From Streptomyces justiciae (GTDB lineage Bacteria > Actinomycetota > Actinomycetes > Streptomycetales > Streptomycetaceae): a DNA stretch of 64,000 nucleotides. Positions 50,257-59,030 of the stretch are shown one piece after another (the stretch's first letter is position 1; the number at the start of each line of letters is the position of its first letter). The DNA lies in the NCBI RefSeq assembly GCF_015163075.1, contig NZ_JADDXU010000023.1, forward strand, positions 1 through 64,000. The letters are read 5' to 3'. Position numbers and translations under genes: made by a program. Below the pieces are notes generated by a model. The model was not told the origin of the DNA and ran no database searches. It saw only the letters and a program-made list of their open reading frames with translations.

Positions 50257-51609
50257 ATGACCACGGTGTACGAGGAGCAGGCGCCTCCTTTCTCGCCGGT
50301 CGCCGGACGTCGTTCCCCGGCGATCCCGCTGCTGGTTGTGCTGTGGGCCGGCGCGGCTGCCGTGGTCGCCCTGTGGTGGCAGAGCGCCACCTCGGTGGTG
50401 GGTGCCGCGGGCTGGCTGACCGAGGCTGGGCGGATCGCGGGGCTGCTGTGCGGCTACTCCTGCGCGGTGCTCGTCGGCTTGATGGCCCGGGTGCCGCTGC
50501 TCGAGCGGCGGATCGGTTCGGACCGGGTGGCCCGTTGGCACGCGATGGCCGGGCGGTACACGATCTGTCTGCTGGTCGCGCACGCCGTGCTGATCATCGC
50601 CGGGTACGCGGCCCGCACTCAGACGTCGTTCCTGCGTGAGACGACCACCATCGTCTTCCACTTTCCTAGGGTCCTCCCGGCCACCCTCGGCACGATCGTC
50701 CTGTTCGCCGTCGGCGTCGTCTCGGCGCGCGCCGTCCGTCGCAGGGTCAGTTACGAGTTCTGGTACTACCTGCATCTGCTGACGTACGGGTCGGTCTTCC
50801 TCTCCTTCGGCCATCAGATCGAGCTCGGCGCTGAGTTCATCGGGAGCCCGGTCGCCAAGGCCGCCTGGTTCGCTCTGTACCTGAGTGTCCTGGCGCTGGT
50901 GGTGTGGTTCCGGGTCCTCACCCCGGTGTGGCTCAACCTGCGCCACACGCTGCGGGTGGAGTCGGTGCAACGGGAAACGCCGGATGTGTGGTCCGTCGTC
51001 GTCCGGGGCCGGCGCCTGGAGAAGCTCGGTGTCGAGCCCGGGCAGTTCTTCCGGTGGCGGTTCCTCGCGAGCGGCATGTGGTGGACGTCGACGCCGTATT
51101 CGCTGTCCGCGCCACCCCGCCACGACCGGCTGCGCATCACGGTCAAGGCGCTCGGAAACCACAGCGCGTCCGTGTCACGTCTGCGACCGGGCACCCGGGT
51201 ATGGGCGGCGGGCCCATACGGCGCGCTGACCGCCGACCGGCAGACCTCCGGCATGACGCTGCTGATCGGGGCCGGGGTGGGCATCACCCCGCTGCGCGCC
51301 CTGTTCGAGACGCTGCCGGGTGAGGTGACGCTGCTGTACCGGGCGCACTCGGCCGAGGACCTGGCCCTTGCGCAGGAGTTGGAGTCCATAGCCCGGTGGC
51401 GCGGCGCCAAGGTGCTCTACGCACTCAACGGCGCGGACGGCAAACGGCCCCGCCTCACGCCCGGCGCGCTGCACAACATGGTGCCCGAGCTTGTCGACCA
51501 CGACGTGTACCTGTGCGGGCCGTCCGGGTTCGCCGAGGACATGTACGAAGTGCTGTGTGCGGCAGGGGTTCCGGCCCGTCGGATCCATCACGAGTCGTTC
51601 GAGCTGTGA
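50257..51609 (+). CDS. ferric-reductase-like membrane flavocytochrome
   Basis: A 450-residue protein with six N-terminal helices of the ferric reductase-like transmembrane (b-haem) domain: histidines in WHAMAGRY, AHAVLIIAG and YYLHLLTYG are placed to hold haem. The C-terminal half is a ferredoxin-reductase module: FAD motif WTSTPYSLSAPP, LLIGAGVGITPLRALF for NAD(P)H, and VYLCGPSGFAEDMYEVL. It passes electrons across the membrane. ATG 50257 follows GAAAGGA. It is next to an FMN-binding protein gene, a known electron-transfer pairing. Confidence 0.88.
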   Translation: MTTVYEEQAPPFSPVAGRRSPAIPLLVVLWAGAAAVVALWWQSATSVVGAAGWLTEAGRIAGLLCGYSCAVLVGLMARVPLLERRIGSDRVARWHAMAGRYTICLLVAHAVLIIAGYAARTQTSFLRETTTIVFHFPRVLPATLGTIVLFAVGVVSARAVRRRVSYEFWYYLHLLTYGSVFLSFGHQIELGAEFIGSPVAKAAWFALYLSVLALVVWFRVLTPVWLNLRHTLRVESVQRETPDVWSVVVRGRRLEKLGVEPGQFFRWRFLASGMWWTSTPYSLSAPPRHDRLRITVKALGNHSASVSRLRPGTRVWAAGPYGALTADRQTSGMTLLIGAGVGITPLRALFETLPGEVTLLYRAHSAEDLALAQELESIARWRGAKVLYALNGADGKRPRLTPGALHNMVPELVDHDVYLCGPSGFAEDMYEVLCAAGVPARRIHHESFEL

Positions 51610-51616
51610 GGTCGTC

Positions 51617-52102
51617 ATGCACCCGTTGAAGAGGAAGAGCCCGCTGCGCCGGATCGTGCTGGCGAGTGCCGTCACCGTGTCCGGGATGGTGCTGCTGCTG
51701 TCGCTGAAGCCGCATTCGTCCCCGGAGATCACCGTGGCCGCGCCCGCGCCCGCTCCGTCCAGCAGTGACAGCGCGGCGGGCGATTCGGGCGGGTCGAGTG
51801 CGTCCCCGGGTATGGGCACCCGTGCGACCAAGACCGTCACCGGTGACTCGGTTCAGACAGTGTTCGGTCCGGTCCAGGTCCGCGTCACGCTGCGGAACGG
51901 CAAGATCACCAAGGTCGCGGCCGTCGAGTATCCCAAGGCCGACCCGCTGGAGGAGCAGCTCAACGACTACGCCGTCGCGCAGCTGGAGCAGGAGGCGCTC
52001 TCCGCGCAGAGCGCGGACATCGACGTGGTGTCCGGGGCCACGTACACGAGCCAGGGGTACCAGCAGTCCCTCCAGTCGGCGCTGGATGCCGCGAAGAAGT
52101 GA
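51617..52102 (+). CDS. FMN-binding domain protein (extracytoplasmic)
   Basis: A 161-residue protein: a signal-anchor helix (RRIVLASAVTVSGMVLLLSL), a Ser/Pro/Ala linker and an FMN-binding domain with VFGPVQVRVTLRNGKITKV and the flavinylation motif SGATYTSQG, whose threonine normally takes covalent FMN from ApbE. It thus probably receives electrons outside the membrane from the flavocytochrome encoded 7 bases upstream. No apbE gene is in the window. Confidence 0.87.
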   Translation: MHPLKRKSPLRRIVLASAVTVSGMVLLLSLKPHSSPEITVAAPAPAPSSSDSAAGDSGGSSASPGMGTRATKTVTGDSVQTVFGPVQVRVTLRNGKITKVAAVEYPKADPLEEQLNDYAVAQLEQEALSAQSADIDVVSGATYTSQGYQQSLQSALDAAKK

Positions 52103-52139
52103 CCCGGGGGGGGCCGGGCTTCGCCCGTGCGGAGTTAAG

Positions 52140-52174
52140 TGAACACTGTCCTCTTGTTAAGAGTACGGTGTTCA
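52140..52174. promoter_or_regulatory. inverted repeat before molybdenum hydroxylase set 2
   Basis: TGAACAC (52140-52146) and GTGTTCA (52168-52174) flank an inner CTCTT-GTT-AAGAG hairpin (52151-52163), located 56 bases before the set 2 2Fe-2S gene. It resembles a dyad operator and is unlike the R1-R6 palindrome. Confidence 0.5.
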
Positions 52175-52230
52175 GATAGCTTGACGACGGATGAACGAAG
52201 GCGCGTGAGCGCGCTACAGGAAGGCTGATC

Positions 52231-52797
52231 ATGGCCCCAGCGACGTCCAGTTCCGTCACCCTGAACATCAACGGCGAGAAACACACGCTGTCCGTGGACC
52301 ATCGCACGACCCTGCTGGACGCACTGCGCGAGCGACTCGATCTGACCGGCAGCAAGAAGGGCTGTGACCAGGGGCAGTGCGGTGCGTGCACCGTGCTGCT
52401 TGACGGCCGTCGGGCGGTGTCCTGCCTCCAACTCGCGGTGGCCGCCGAGGGCCGCGAGATCACCACGATCGAAGGTCTGTCCGAGGACGGCCGACTGCAC
52501 CCCGTGCAGCAGGCGTTCCTCGACCTGGACGGTTACCAGTGCGGCTACTGCACCCCCGGGCAGATCTGCTCGGCCGTCGCGGTGATTGAGGAACACGCGG
52601 CCGGCTGGCCCAGCGCGGTCACGGATGACGTGCGACCCGAGGCCCAGCCGGCGCCGCTGAGCGCGGAGGAGATCCGGGAGCGGATGAGCGGCAACCTGTG
52701 CCGCTGCGGTGCCTACGTGGCCATCGTCGAAGCCGTCGCCCAGGCCGCGGCGACCGTCGCGGAGCAGGCCGGGACCGAGGAGGCGACAGCGGCATGA
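52231..52797 (+). CDS. molybdenum hydroxylase 2Fe-2S subunit (set 2)
   Basis: A 188-residue iron-sulphur subunit paralogous to the one at 31832: GCDQGQCGACTVLLDG, CGYCTPGQICSA and RMSGNLCRCGAY mark two 2Fe-2S centres. It has a slightly longer tail and no Tat signal. ATG 52231 follows AGGAAGG; the stop overlaps the FAD-subunit start. Its promoter region has a dyad (52140-52174) different from the TetR palindromes, so this set is apparently under other control than set 1. Confidence 0.92.
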   Translation: MAPATSSSVTLNINGEKHTLSVDHRTTLLDALRERLDLTGSKKGCDQGQCGACTVLLDGRRAVSCLQLAVAAEGREITTIEGLSEDGRLHPVQQAFLDLDGYQCGYCTPGQICSAVAVIEEHAAGWPSAVTDDVRPEAQPAPLSAEEIRERMSGNLCRCGAYVAIVEAVAQAAATVAEQAGTEEATAA

Positions 52798-53786
52798 GGG
52801 AGTTCGGCTACCAGAAGGCGGCAGATGTCTCCGTCGCAGTGGCACTGCTCGACGCCGATCCTGAGGCGCGGTTCCTCGGCGGCGGCACCAACCTTGTCGA
52901 CCTGATGAAGACGGGTGTCGAGCGGCCGGCGCGGCTCGTCGACGTACGCGAACTGCCCCTGAACCGGATCGAGACGACCGAGGACGGCGGCCTGCGCATC
53001 GGCGCCACCGTCACCAACACGGACCTCGCCGTCCACCCCGAAGTCCGGCGCCGCTACCCGGCGTTGGCCCAGGCTGTGCTGGCCGGCGCCTCAGGACAGC
53101 TGCGCAACATGGCCACCGTCGGCGGCAACCTCCTCCAGCGCACCCGCTGTGGCTACTTCACCGACGTGACCAAAGCCTGCAACAAGCGTGTCCCCGGGAG
53201 CGGTTGTCCCGCCATCGAGGGTGAGCACCACAACCACGCGATCCTGGGTACCTCCCAGCACTGCGTGGCCACCCACCCCTCCGACATGGGCGTGGCGCTG
53301 ACCGCCTTCGACGCCGTCGTCTCGTACGAAACGGTCGACGGGCCGGGAGAGCTGCCGCTCGCCGACTTCTATCTGCCGGTAAGCGACACCCCACACCGGG
53401 AGACCGCACTGCCGCCGGGTGCGCTGATCACCGGCGTCACCCTGCCGCCCACCCCAGTCGCGGCCAACTCCCGCTACCGCAAGGTGCGTGAGCGGGCCTC
53501 GTACGCCTTCGCGATCGGCTCGATCGCCGCCGCGCTCGACATCCAGGACGGCGTCGTACGGGATGTGCGTCTGGCCTTCGGGGCGGTGGCGTCCCGGCCG
53601 TGGCGGGCCCGCGTCGCCGAGCAGATGCTGACCGGGGCGCCGGCCGAGGCGGTGAGTTTCGCTGCGGCCGCCGACGCCGAACTCGCGGCGGCCAGGCCGC
53701 TTGCGCACAACGCCTACAAGGTGAGGCTGATGCACAACCTCGTGGCGGCTGTGCTGACTGAGATGGTCCAGGAGGTCGCCCGATGA
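52794..53786 (+). CDS. molybdenum hydroxylase FAD-binding subunit (set 2)
   Basis: A 330-residue FAD subunit paralogous to 32341: FLGGGTNLVDLMKTG, ATVGGNLLQRTRCGYF and the cysteine insert CNKRVPGSGCPA with CVATHPSDMGVALTAF, again the 4Fe-4S-type loop of PaoB-like proteins. Overlaps by four bases with both neighbours, so the three subunits are coupled. Confidence 0.92.
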   Translation: MREFGYQKAADVSVAVALLDADPEARFLGGGTNLVDLMKTGVERPARLVDVRELPLNRIETTEDGGLRIGATVTNTDLAVHPEVRRRYPALAQAVLAGASGQLRNMATVGGNLLQRTRCGYFTDVTKACNKRVPGSGCPAIEGEHHNHAILGTSQHCVATHPSDMGVALTAFDAVVSYETVDGPGELPLADFYLPVSDTPHRETALPPGALITGVTLPPTPVAANSRYRKVRERASYAFAIGSIAAALDIQDGVVRDVRLAFGAVASRPWRARVAEQMLTGAPAEAVSFAAAADAELAAARPLAHNAYKVRLMHNLVAAVLTEMVQEVAR

Positions 53787-55915
53787 GCACGACAACAGGG
53801 GCGCACGGCAAAGTCATCGGACTCCCGTATGTCCGGGTGGAGGGCCGGGACAAGGTCACCGGGGCCGCCCGCTACGCCGGGGAGGTTCCCTTCCCAGGCC
53901 TCGCCCACGGCTGGCTGGTGCTGTCCACCATCGCCCGGGGCCGCGTCCGCTCCCTCGACACGGCTCCCGTCCTAGACATGCCGGGTGTGCTCGCCGTCCT
54001 GCATCACGGCAACGCCCTTCCGGTCGACATCAGCTGGGTCGATCCGCAGCTGGGCCCCCCGGACGCGACGCTCGGTGTCTTCCAGCACGACCGGGTGCCC
54101 TACGCGGGATGGCCGGTGGCACTGGTCGTCGCTGAGACGTCCGAGCAGGCCAGGGAGGCCGCCGAGGCACTCAAGGTCGACTACGACCAGGAGTCGCATG
54201 ACGTAGACCTCTCCTACGACCACCCTGGCGTCTACCCGCTGGTCGGCCCGCTGAGGCCGGCGACGGAGGAGAAGGGGGACCTGGCCGCCGAGCTGGCCGC
54301 GTCCGACGTCGTCGTCGAGGCCGAGTACACCACTGGGCAGGGGCACCACAATCCCATGGAGCCCCACGCGGTGACGGCCCGTTGGGAGGGGGAGCGGCTC
54401 GAAGTCCTCGACTCGAACCAGGGCAGCCCGTTCGTGGCCGGTGCTCTCGCGCAGGTCTTCTCGCTCGAACCGACCGCTGTCCGGGTGCGGACCGAGCACG
54501 TGGGCGGCGCGTTCGGCAGCAAGTCGCAGGCCCGGACGCACCATGTGGCCGCCGCGATGGCCGCGCGCATCCTGGACCGGCCGGTCCGTGTGGTGCTGAC
54601 CCGGCGCCAGATGTTCTCCCTCACCGGTTATCGCAGCGCCACGATCCAGCGGATCCGGCTCGGTGCGAATCCCGAGGGGAAGCTGCGGGCGGTGGAGCAC
54701 CGCTCCCTGTGCCAGACCTCGACCACGTACGAGTACGTCGAGGCGAGCACGATGATGACCCGGATGATGTACGACGCCGACGCGCACCACACGGCCAACC
54801 TGGCGGTGCGGCTGGACGTGCCGACGCCCGGGTTCATGCGGGCGCCGGGAGAGGCGCCGGGCTCGTTCGCGCTGGAGTGCGCGATGGACGAACTCGCCGA
54901 GAAGTGCGGCATCGACCCGATCGAACTGCGCTTGCGCAACGAGCCCGAGCGTGGGCCGATCTCCGGGAGGGAGTACAGCGCCCGCAACGTGGTTGCCTGC
55001 TTCCGTGAAGGCGCCCGCAGGTTCGGCTGGGCCGAACGTGATCCGCGTCCCGGCGTACGCCGCGAAGGCCGCTGGCTGCTGGGGACCGGCACGGCCGCGG
55101 CCACGTACCCCATGCACGTCATGCCGTCCTCGGCCTCCGTGACCGCGAACGCGGACGCAACCTTCACGGTGCGGATCGCGGCGTCGGACCTCGGGACCGG
55201 AGCACGCACCGCGCTCACCCTCGCGGCCGCCGACGCGCTCGAGGTGGCGCCCGAGCGTGTCCGTGTCGAGATCGGGGACACCGCCTTCGGGTTCGCGATG
55301 GTCGCGGCCGCCTCGGCAGGCACCCGTTCCTGGGTGTTTGCCATCAGGAAGGCGGTCGCCCAACTCCGGGAGCAGTTGTCCCAGGGCGCCGCCGTTCCAC
55401 CGGAAGGCGTCACGGTGATGGCCAACACCTTCGCGGAGGCCGGTGCTCTCCACCACGACGACAAGGAACGGCACACGTACGGTGCGCAGTTCGCCGAGGT
55501 GGCAGTCGACCCCGCCACCGGCGAGGTGCGTGTGCGGCGCATGCTCGGCATGTTCGCGGCGGGCCAGATCATCAACCCGCTCACCGCCCGCAGCCAGCTC
55601 ATCGGAGGCATGACCTGGGGCATCTCCATGGCCCTGCACGAGGAGGCGGCCCTGGACGAGGCCACGGGCAGCCTGGTGGGTGCGGACTTCGCGGGCTATC
55701 ACATCTCCGCGCACGCCGATGTTCCGGCCGTCGAGGCGGACTGGGTGGACGACCCGGACCCGGGCGACCCGGTCGGGATCAAGGGCATCGGCGAGATCGG
55801 CAACGTGGGCGCCGCCGCGGCGATCGCCAACGCGGTCTGGCACGCGACCGGCGTACGTCACCGCCATCTGCCGATCCGACCGGACCGCGTTCTCCTGGCA
55901 GCACCAAGTGCTTGA
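53783..55915 (+). CDS. molybdenum hydroxylase molybdopterin-binding subunit (set 2)
   Basis: A 710-residue catalytic subunit. N-terminal RVEGRDKVTGAARYAGE, HVGGAFGSKSQAR near the cofactor, ALECAMDELAEKCG and the catalytic Glu in GIKGIGEIGNVGAAAAIANAV. Differs substantially from the set 1 subunit at the substrate face (for example FGSKS instead of FGGKS), so the substrates are likely different. It is followed by a small membrane cytochrome-like gene on the same strand, with a gap of 30 bases. Confidence 0.92.
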   Translation: MSTTTGAHGKVIGLPYVRVEGRDKVTGAARYAGEVPFPGLAHGWLVLSTIARGRVRSLDTAPVLDMPGVLAVLHHGNALPVDISWVDPQLGPPDATLGVFQHDRVPYAGWPVALVVAETSEQAREAAEALKVDYDQESHDVDLSYDHPGVYPLVGPLRPATEEKGDLAAELAASDVVVEAEYTTGQGHHNPMEPHAVTARWEGERLEVLDSNQGSPFVAGALAQVFSLEPTAVRVRTEHVGGAFGSKSQARTHHVAAAMAARILDRPVRVVLTRRQMFSLTGYRSATIQRIRLGANPEGKLRAVEHRSLCQTSTTYEYVEASTMMTRMMYDADAHHTANLAVRLDVPTPGFMRAPGEAPGSFALECAMDELAEKCGIDPIELRLRNEPERGPISGREYSARNVVACFREGARRFGWAERDPRPGVRREGRWLLGTGTAAATYPMHVMPSSASVTANADATFTVRIAASDLGTGARTALTLAAADALEVAPERVRVEIGDTAFGFAMVAAASAGTRSWVFAIRKAVAQLREQLSQGAAVPPEGVTVMANTFAEAGALHHDDKERHTYGAQFAEVAVDPATGEVRVRRMLGMFAAGQIINPLTARSQLIGGMTWGISMALHEEAALDEATGSLVGADFAGYHISAHADVPAVEADWVDDPDPGDPVGIKGIGEIGNVGAAAAIANAVWHATGVRHRHLPIRPDRVLLAAPSA

Positions 55916-55945
55916 TACTTCGGGAGAGTTGGGTTGGAGAGAACC

Positions 55946-56590
55946 ATGAGACCTCGCGCCCTCGGACGCCACATACAGGTGGACGACAGAGCCGATCGGC
56001 AGGGGGCGATGCCCGGCGGCCCGGAGGGGAACGAGCGGCTGACCGCCGCGACCGGGGCGATGCTGCTGGTGCTGTTCGCCGTCGAGGGCGTCACCATCCC
56101 CCTGCTTGGGCGACTTCTCACCCTGCACTTCTTCGTCGGGCTGCTGCTGATCGGCCCGGTCTGCCTCAAGATCGGTTCGACCAGCTACCGGTTCTATCGC
56201 TACTACACGGGATCGTCCCCATACCGTCGCAAGGGGCCGCCGACGCTGCTGTTGCGGGTCGTGGGCCCGCTGGTCGTGATTACGAGCGTCGTAGTCCTGG
56301 GCACCGGGGTGGCGTTGGCTCTGCTCGGTCCCGGCAGTGGTTCGGATGTCGTGCTCATGCTGCACAGAGTTGGCTTCGTTTCGTGGCTCGCCGTGATGAC
56401 GGTGCATGTCCTCGCTTACGTGTGGCGCATTCCGCGCCTCATCGGCGCGGAAGTGCGCCGCCGCCCCGGACGCGACGGGGAGGTGATCCCGTGGCGTGCC
56501 GGGCGAGGGGCGCTGCTGGCGGTGGCGCTGGGTGGGGGACTGGTCGTTGCGTTGGCCGGGACGCACCTGGCTTCCGAATGGCGCAGATAG
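55946..56590 (+). CDS. small four-helix membrane protein, cytochrome b561-like
   Basis: A 214-residue integral membrane protein with four helices in the last 180 residues. Histidines at LTLHFFVGLLLIG and VVLMLHRVGFVSWL with VMTVHVLAYVWR are positioned as possible axial haem ligands in helices, the pattern of b-type diheme cytochromes. This is inference; no exact family is recognised. ATG 55946 follows GGAGAG. Located directly after molybdenum hydroxylase set 2, so it may take electrons from it or belong to the redox series beginning with the flavocytochrome. Confidence 0.6.
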   Translation: MRPRALGRHIQVDDRADRQGAMPGGPEGNERLTAATGAMLLVLFAVEGVTIPLLGRLLTLHFFVGLLLIGPVCLKIGSTSYRFYRYYTGSSPYRRKGPPTLLLRVVGPLVVITSVVVLGTGVALALLGPGSGSDVVLMLHRVGFVSWLAVMTVHVLAYVWRIPRLIGAEVRRRPGRDGEVIPWRAGRGALLAVALGGGLVVALAGTHLASEWRR

Positions 56591-56624
56591 CGTCGTCGCA
56601 CCGAACCCGCCGACCGGACCCGTC

Positions 56625-57890
56625 TTAGGCCTGGAGCGACGCCAGTTCCACCACCGTCACGTCTGAGGGCGCCCCGACCCGGGTCGGCGGGCCCCAGGCA
56701 CCGGCGCCGCGGGACACGTACAACTGTGTGTCGCCGTACCGCTCCAGCCCCGCCACCGTCGGGTTCGCCAGCTCCGCCACGTAGTTCATCGGCCACAACT
56801 GACCGCCGTGGGTGTGGCCCGACAGCTGCAGGTCGACTCCGTGCCGTACGGCCTCGTCGATGAACACCGGCTGGTGGGCCAGCAGAACCGACGTCCGTGA
56901 CGGGTCCCGGTCTCGCAGCGCGGCTGCGAGGTCGGGGGCGTCGTGGTGGTCCTCACCGGTCACGTCGTTCACTCCGGCGAGATCGAAGGCCGGGAGCTCC
57001 ACCCGCTGGTTCGCCAGCAGCTTGAGTCCCAGTTCCTGCACATGGGCCTTCCACTCCTCCGCGCCGGAGAAGTACTCGTGGTTGCCGGTCACGAAGAACG
57101 TCCCGTGACGAGCCCGGAACCCGGAGATCGGCTCCACGGCAGTTCCCAGGTCCGCCACGGACCCGTCCACCAGGTCGCCGACCACGGCGATCAGGTCGGG
57201 CTGAGTCGAGTTCACGATCTCCACGACCCGCTCGGAGAACCCGCGCCCGAGGATCGGGCCCAGATGAATGTCGCTGACCACCGCGATCCGGAAGCCGTGC
57301 GCCGACCTGGGCAGCTTCGCCAGCGGTACCGTCACCCGCTTCACCCGCGGTCCGCGCAGTACTCCGTAGGTGCCGTAGCCGACGGTGCCGAGTGCCACCG
57401 CGGCCGCCGCTCCGCCGACCAGCCGGGCCGCGAACATCCGCCGTGACAGGTCTGCGGAGGCCTCGCCGCCGATGTCGGCCGCAGGTGCGGAGAGTGGCGT
57501 CGGAGCAGTCGCGTCATCAGGCACTTTGACCGGCTCGGCGTTCCGCTCGGGAAGCGGTGCCCGCCCGGCCCGGCGCCGCAGCCACCAGGTCAGCGCGGGC
57601 CGGACCACCTCACCCGCGAGCACGCCCAGGAGCAGGTAGAGCGCGACTGCGACCCAGAGATATGCGGGCCATGAAAGGACCTGCACCACGGGGAACGGCA
57701 GCCCGACCCGCGAGCCGACGAAGGCCGCCAGCATGATGACGGGGGCCGCGACGAGCACCGCGGTGCCCAGCCGCCGCCCCACTGTGCCGGGCATGGTCGT
57801 GTCTCGGACGACGCGGCGCCAGACATACCAGTGCAGGCCGCCCATCACCCCCACGACCACCGGGATGAGCAGGACGAACAGGATTCCCAC
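56625..57890 (-). CDS. membrane-anchored metallophosphoesterase
   Basis: A 421-residue protein with about four helices in the first 175 residues and a C-terminal calcineurin-like phosphoesterase domain. Metal ligands: VVSDIHLGP, VVGDLVDG, VTGNHEYFS, LLAHQPVF and SGHTHGGQL. YkuE-type enzymes of this architecture act on phospholipids or wall precursors at the membrane. GTG 57890 begins the first helix. It converges with the cytochrome-like gene, separated by 34 bases, and precedes a dehydrogenase gene on its own strand. Confidence 0.87.
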   Translation of the reverse strand: MGILFVLLIPVVVGVMGGLHWYVWRRVVRDTTMPGTVGRRLGTAVLVAAPVIMLAAFVGSRVGLPFPVVQVLSWPAYLWVAVALYLLLGVLAGEVVRPALTWWLRRRAGRAPLPERNAEPVKVPDDATAPTPLSAPAADIGGEASADLSRRMFAARLVGGAAAAVALGTVGYGTYGVLRGPRVKRVTVPLAKLPRSAHGFRIAVVSDIHLGPILGRGFSERVVEIVNSTQPDLIAVVGDLVDGSVADLGTAVEPISGFRARHGTFFVTGNHEYFSGAEEWKAHVQELGLKLLANQRVELPAFDLAGVNDVTGEDHHDAPDLAAALRDRDPSRTSVLLAHQPVFIDEAVRHGVDLQLSGHTHGGQLWPMNYVAELANPTVAGLERYGDTQLYVSRGAGAWGPPTRVGAPSDVTVVELASLQA

Positions 57891-57968
57891 AGTGCAGCAG
57901 ACCTCTCTTGCGTTCCACGTCTTGCGCTGCGACGCCCCGGTGTTCCGCGCGTCGCTCCTCGGCGGCTT

Positions 57969-58871
57969 CTACGCGATGCCGACCATCGCCGCGCTCTCGC
58001 GCCACAGCATGTCCTGGGCGTCTCGGCTGCGTGCCAGTTCCGAGGGGTCGGGGAACGTCGGGTCGCCCTTGACCAGGGAGACGTAGATCCGTCCGGGCGG
58101 TGGAGCGACGGTACCGAGAGCGACCTCCGCCAGCATTTCACCGGAGCGTTCGGCTGTGCCCATGACGTATTCGGGCTTGAAGAGACCGGCCACGCGGAAG
58201 ATGGTGCGCATCAGGACCGTGAGGAGCACCCGCCGGGCACGTGAGGCCTCGCGGCCGAGCGAGGTGCCCCCGGTCAGACCGGGATTGAAGGCGACCACAC
58301 TGATGCCGCGGGCCTTCACCTCGTCCAGCGACGCGAAGGACAACGCGGTGAGCATGTTGCACAGCTTGGACGAGGAATAGGCGCGCACGCCGATGCTCTT
58401 GCTCGGGTGCGCCAGCTCTTGGGGCTCAAGGGTCTTGGGCCCGATCGGGGTGACCTTCGGGTCATGCGTGTCACTCGTGGTGATCACCAGGCGGCCATAG
58501 TTGGCCATGTGCGGCATCAGGAGTCGGGCCAGCAGATAGTGGGCCAGGTGGTTGACGGCGAACGTCAGCTCGAAGCCGTCCGCGCTTCGCTGGTCGTCAC
58601 CGACCGCCTGCCGGCCGGCATTCAGGACCAGGATGTCGATCCGGGCTTCACCGAGCTCCTGGATCACCGCGGCGGCGAATGCCCGGACGCTCGCGAGCGA
58701 GGCCAGATCGAGCGGGATGACCTCGGCGCCACGCGGTGCCGTGCCGCTTCCGCGGGCACCGATGATGACCCGCGTATTGGGCTGGGCAGCGATGCGCTGC
58801 ACCGCATGGGCGCCGAGCCCGGCGGTGGCGCCGGTCATGACGACAACGCGCTGCGGTGTGACTTGGTTCAT
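57969..58871 (-). CDS. short-chain dehydrogenase (retinol dehydrogenase-like)
   Basis: A 300-residue SDR: VVVMTGATAGLGAHAVQRI, NAGRQ, and active-site YSSSKLCNML with ITTSDTH giving Ser. The C-terminal part, about 60 residues after FNPGLTGGTSLG, is longer than in minimal SDRs. It is divergent from MarR 2 across the duplicated promoter cassette, so is probably its target. ATG 58871 is chosen, as the reading frame upstream continues only through that cassette. Confidence 0.87.
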   Translation of the reverse strand: MNQVTPQRVVVMTGATAGLGAHAVQRIAAQPNTRVIIGARGSGTAPRGAEVIPLDLASLASVRAFAAAVIQELGEARIDILVLNAGRQAVGDDQRSADGFELTFAVNHLAHYLLARLLMPHMANYGRLVITTSDTHDPKVTPIGPKTLEPQELAHPSKSIGVRAYSSSKLCNMLTALSFASLDEVKARGISVVAFNPGLTGGTSLGREASRARRVLLTVLMRTIFRVAGLFKPEYVMGTAERSGEMLAEVALGTVAPPPGRIYVSLVKGDPTFPDPSELARSRDAQDMLWRESAAMVGIA

Positions 58872-58921
58872 GGCTGGTTGTCCCGTTCTGGTCTGTGGGG
58901 GTTGTGTCGGCGCGGTCTGGA

Positions 58922-59030
58922 GCGCGGCTCGACGGTGGCGACTCACTGCCGGTTGCCGGAACTGCACCACCTCTGACACCATTGTTAATGTAACCAAGGA
59001 GATACTGTCAATTGATAAGGAGTCCCGTGT
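58922..59030. promoter_or_regulatory. duplicated MarR-divergent promoter cassette, copy 2
   Basis: On the minus strand this region reads CCGGCAACCGGCAGTGAG and GGTTACATTAACAATG in reverse order relative to the copy at 50045-50170; the MarR-proximal part GTAACCAAGGAGATA..TCAATTG is also shared. The likeness extends over more than 100 bases, so regulator and promoter were duplicated together. Confidence 0.6.

Noticed and set aside
53972..56566. An 864-codon open frame on the minus strand opposite molybdenum hydroxylase set 2
   Set aside because: It opposes clearly recognisable coding genes, is rich in Arg/His/Gly as expected for the shadow of high-GC coding DNA, and has no recognisable motif.
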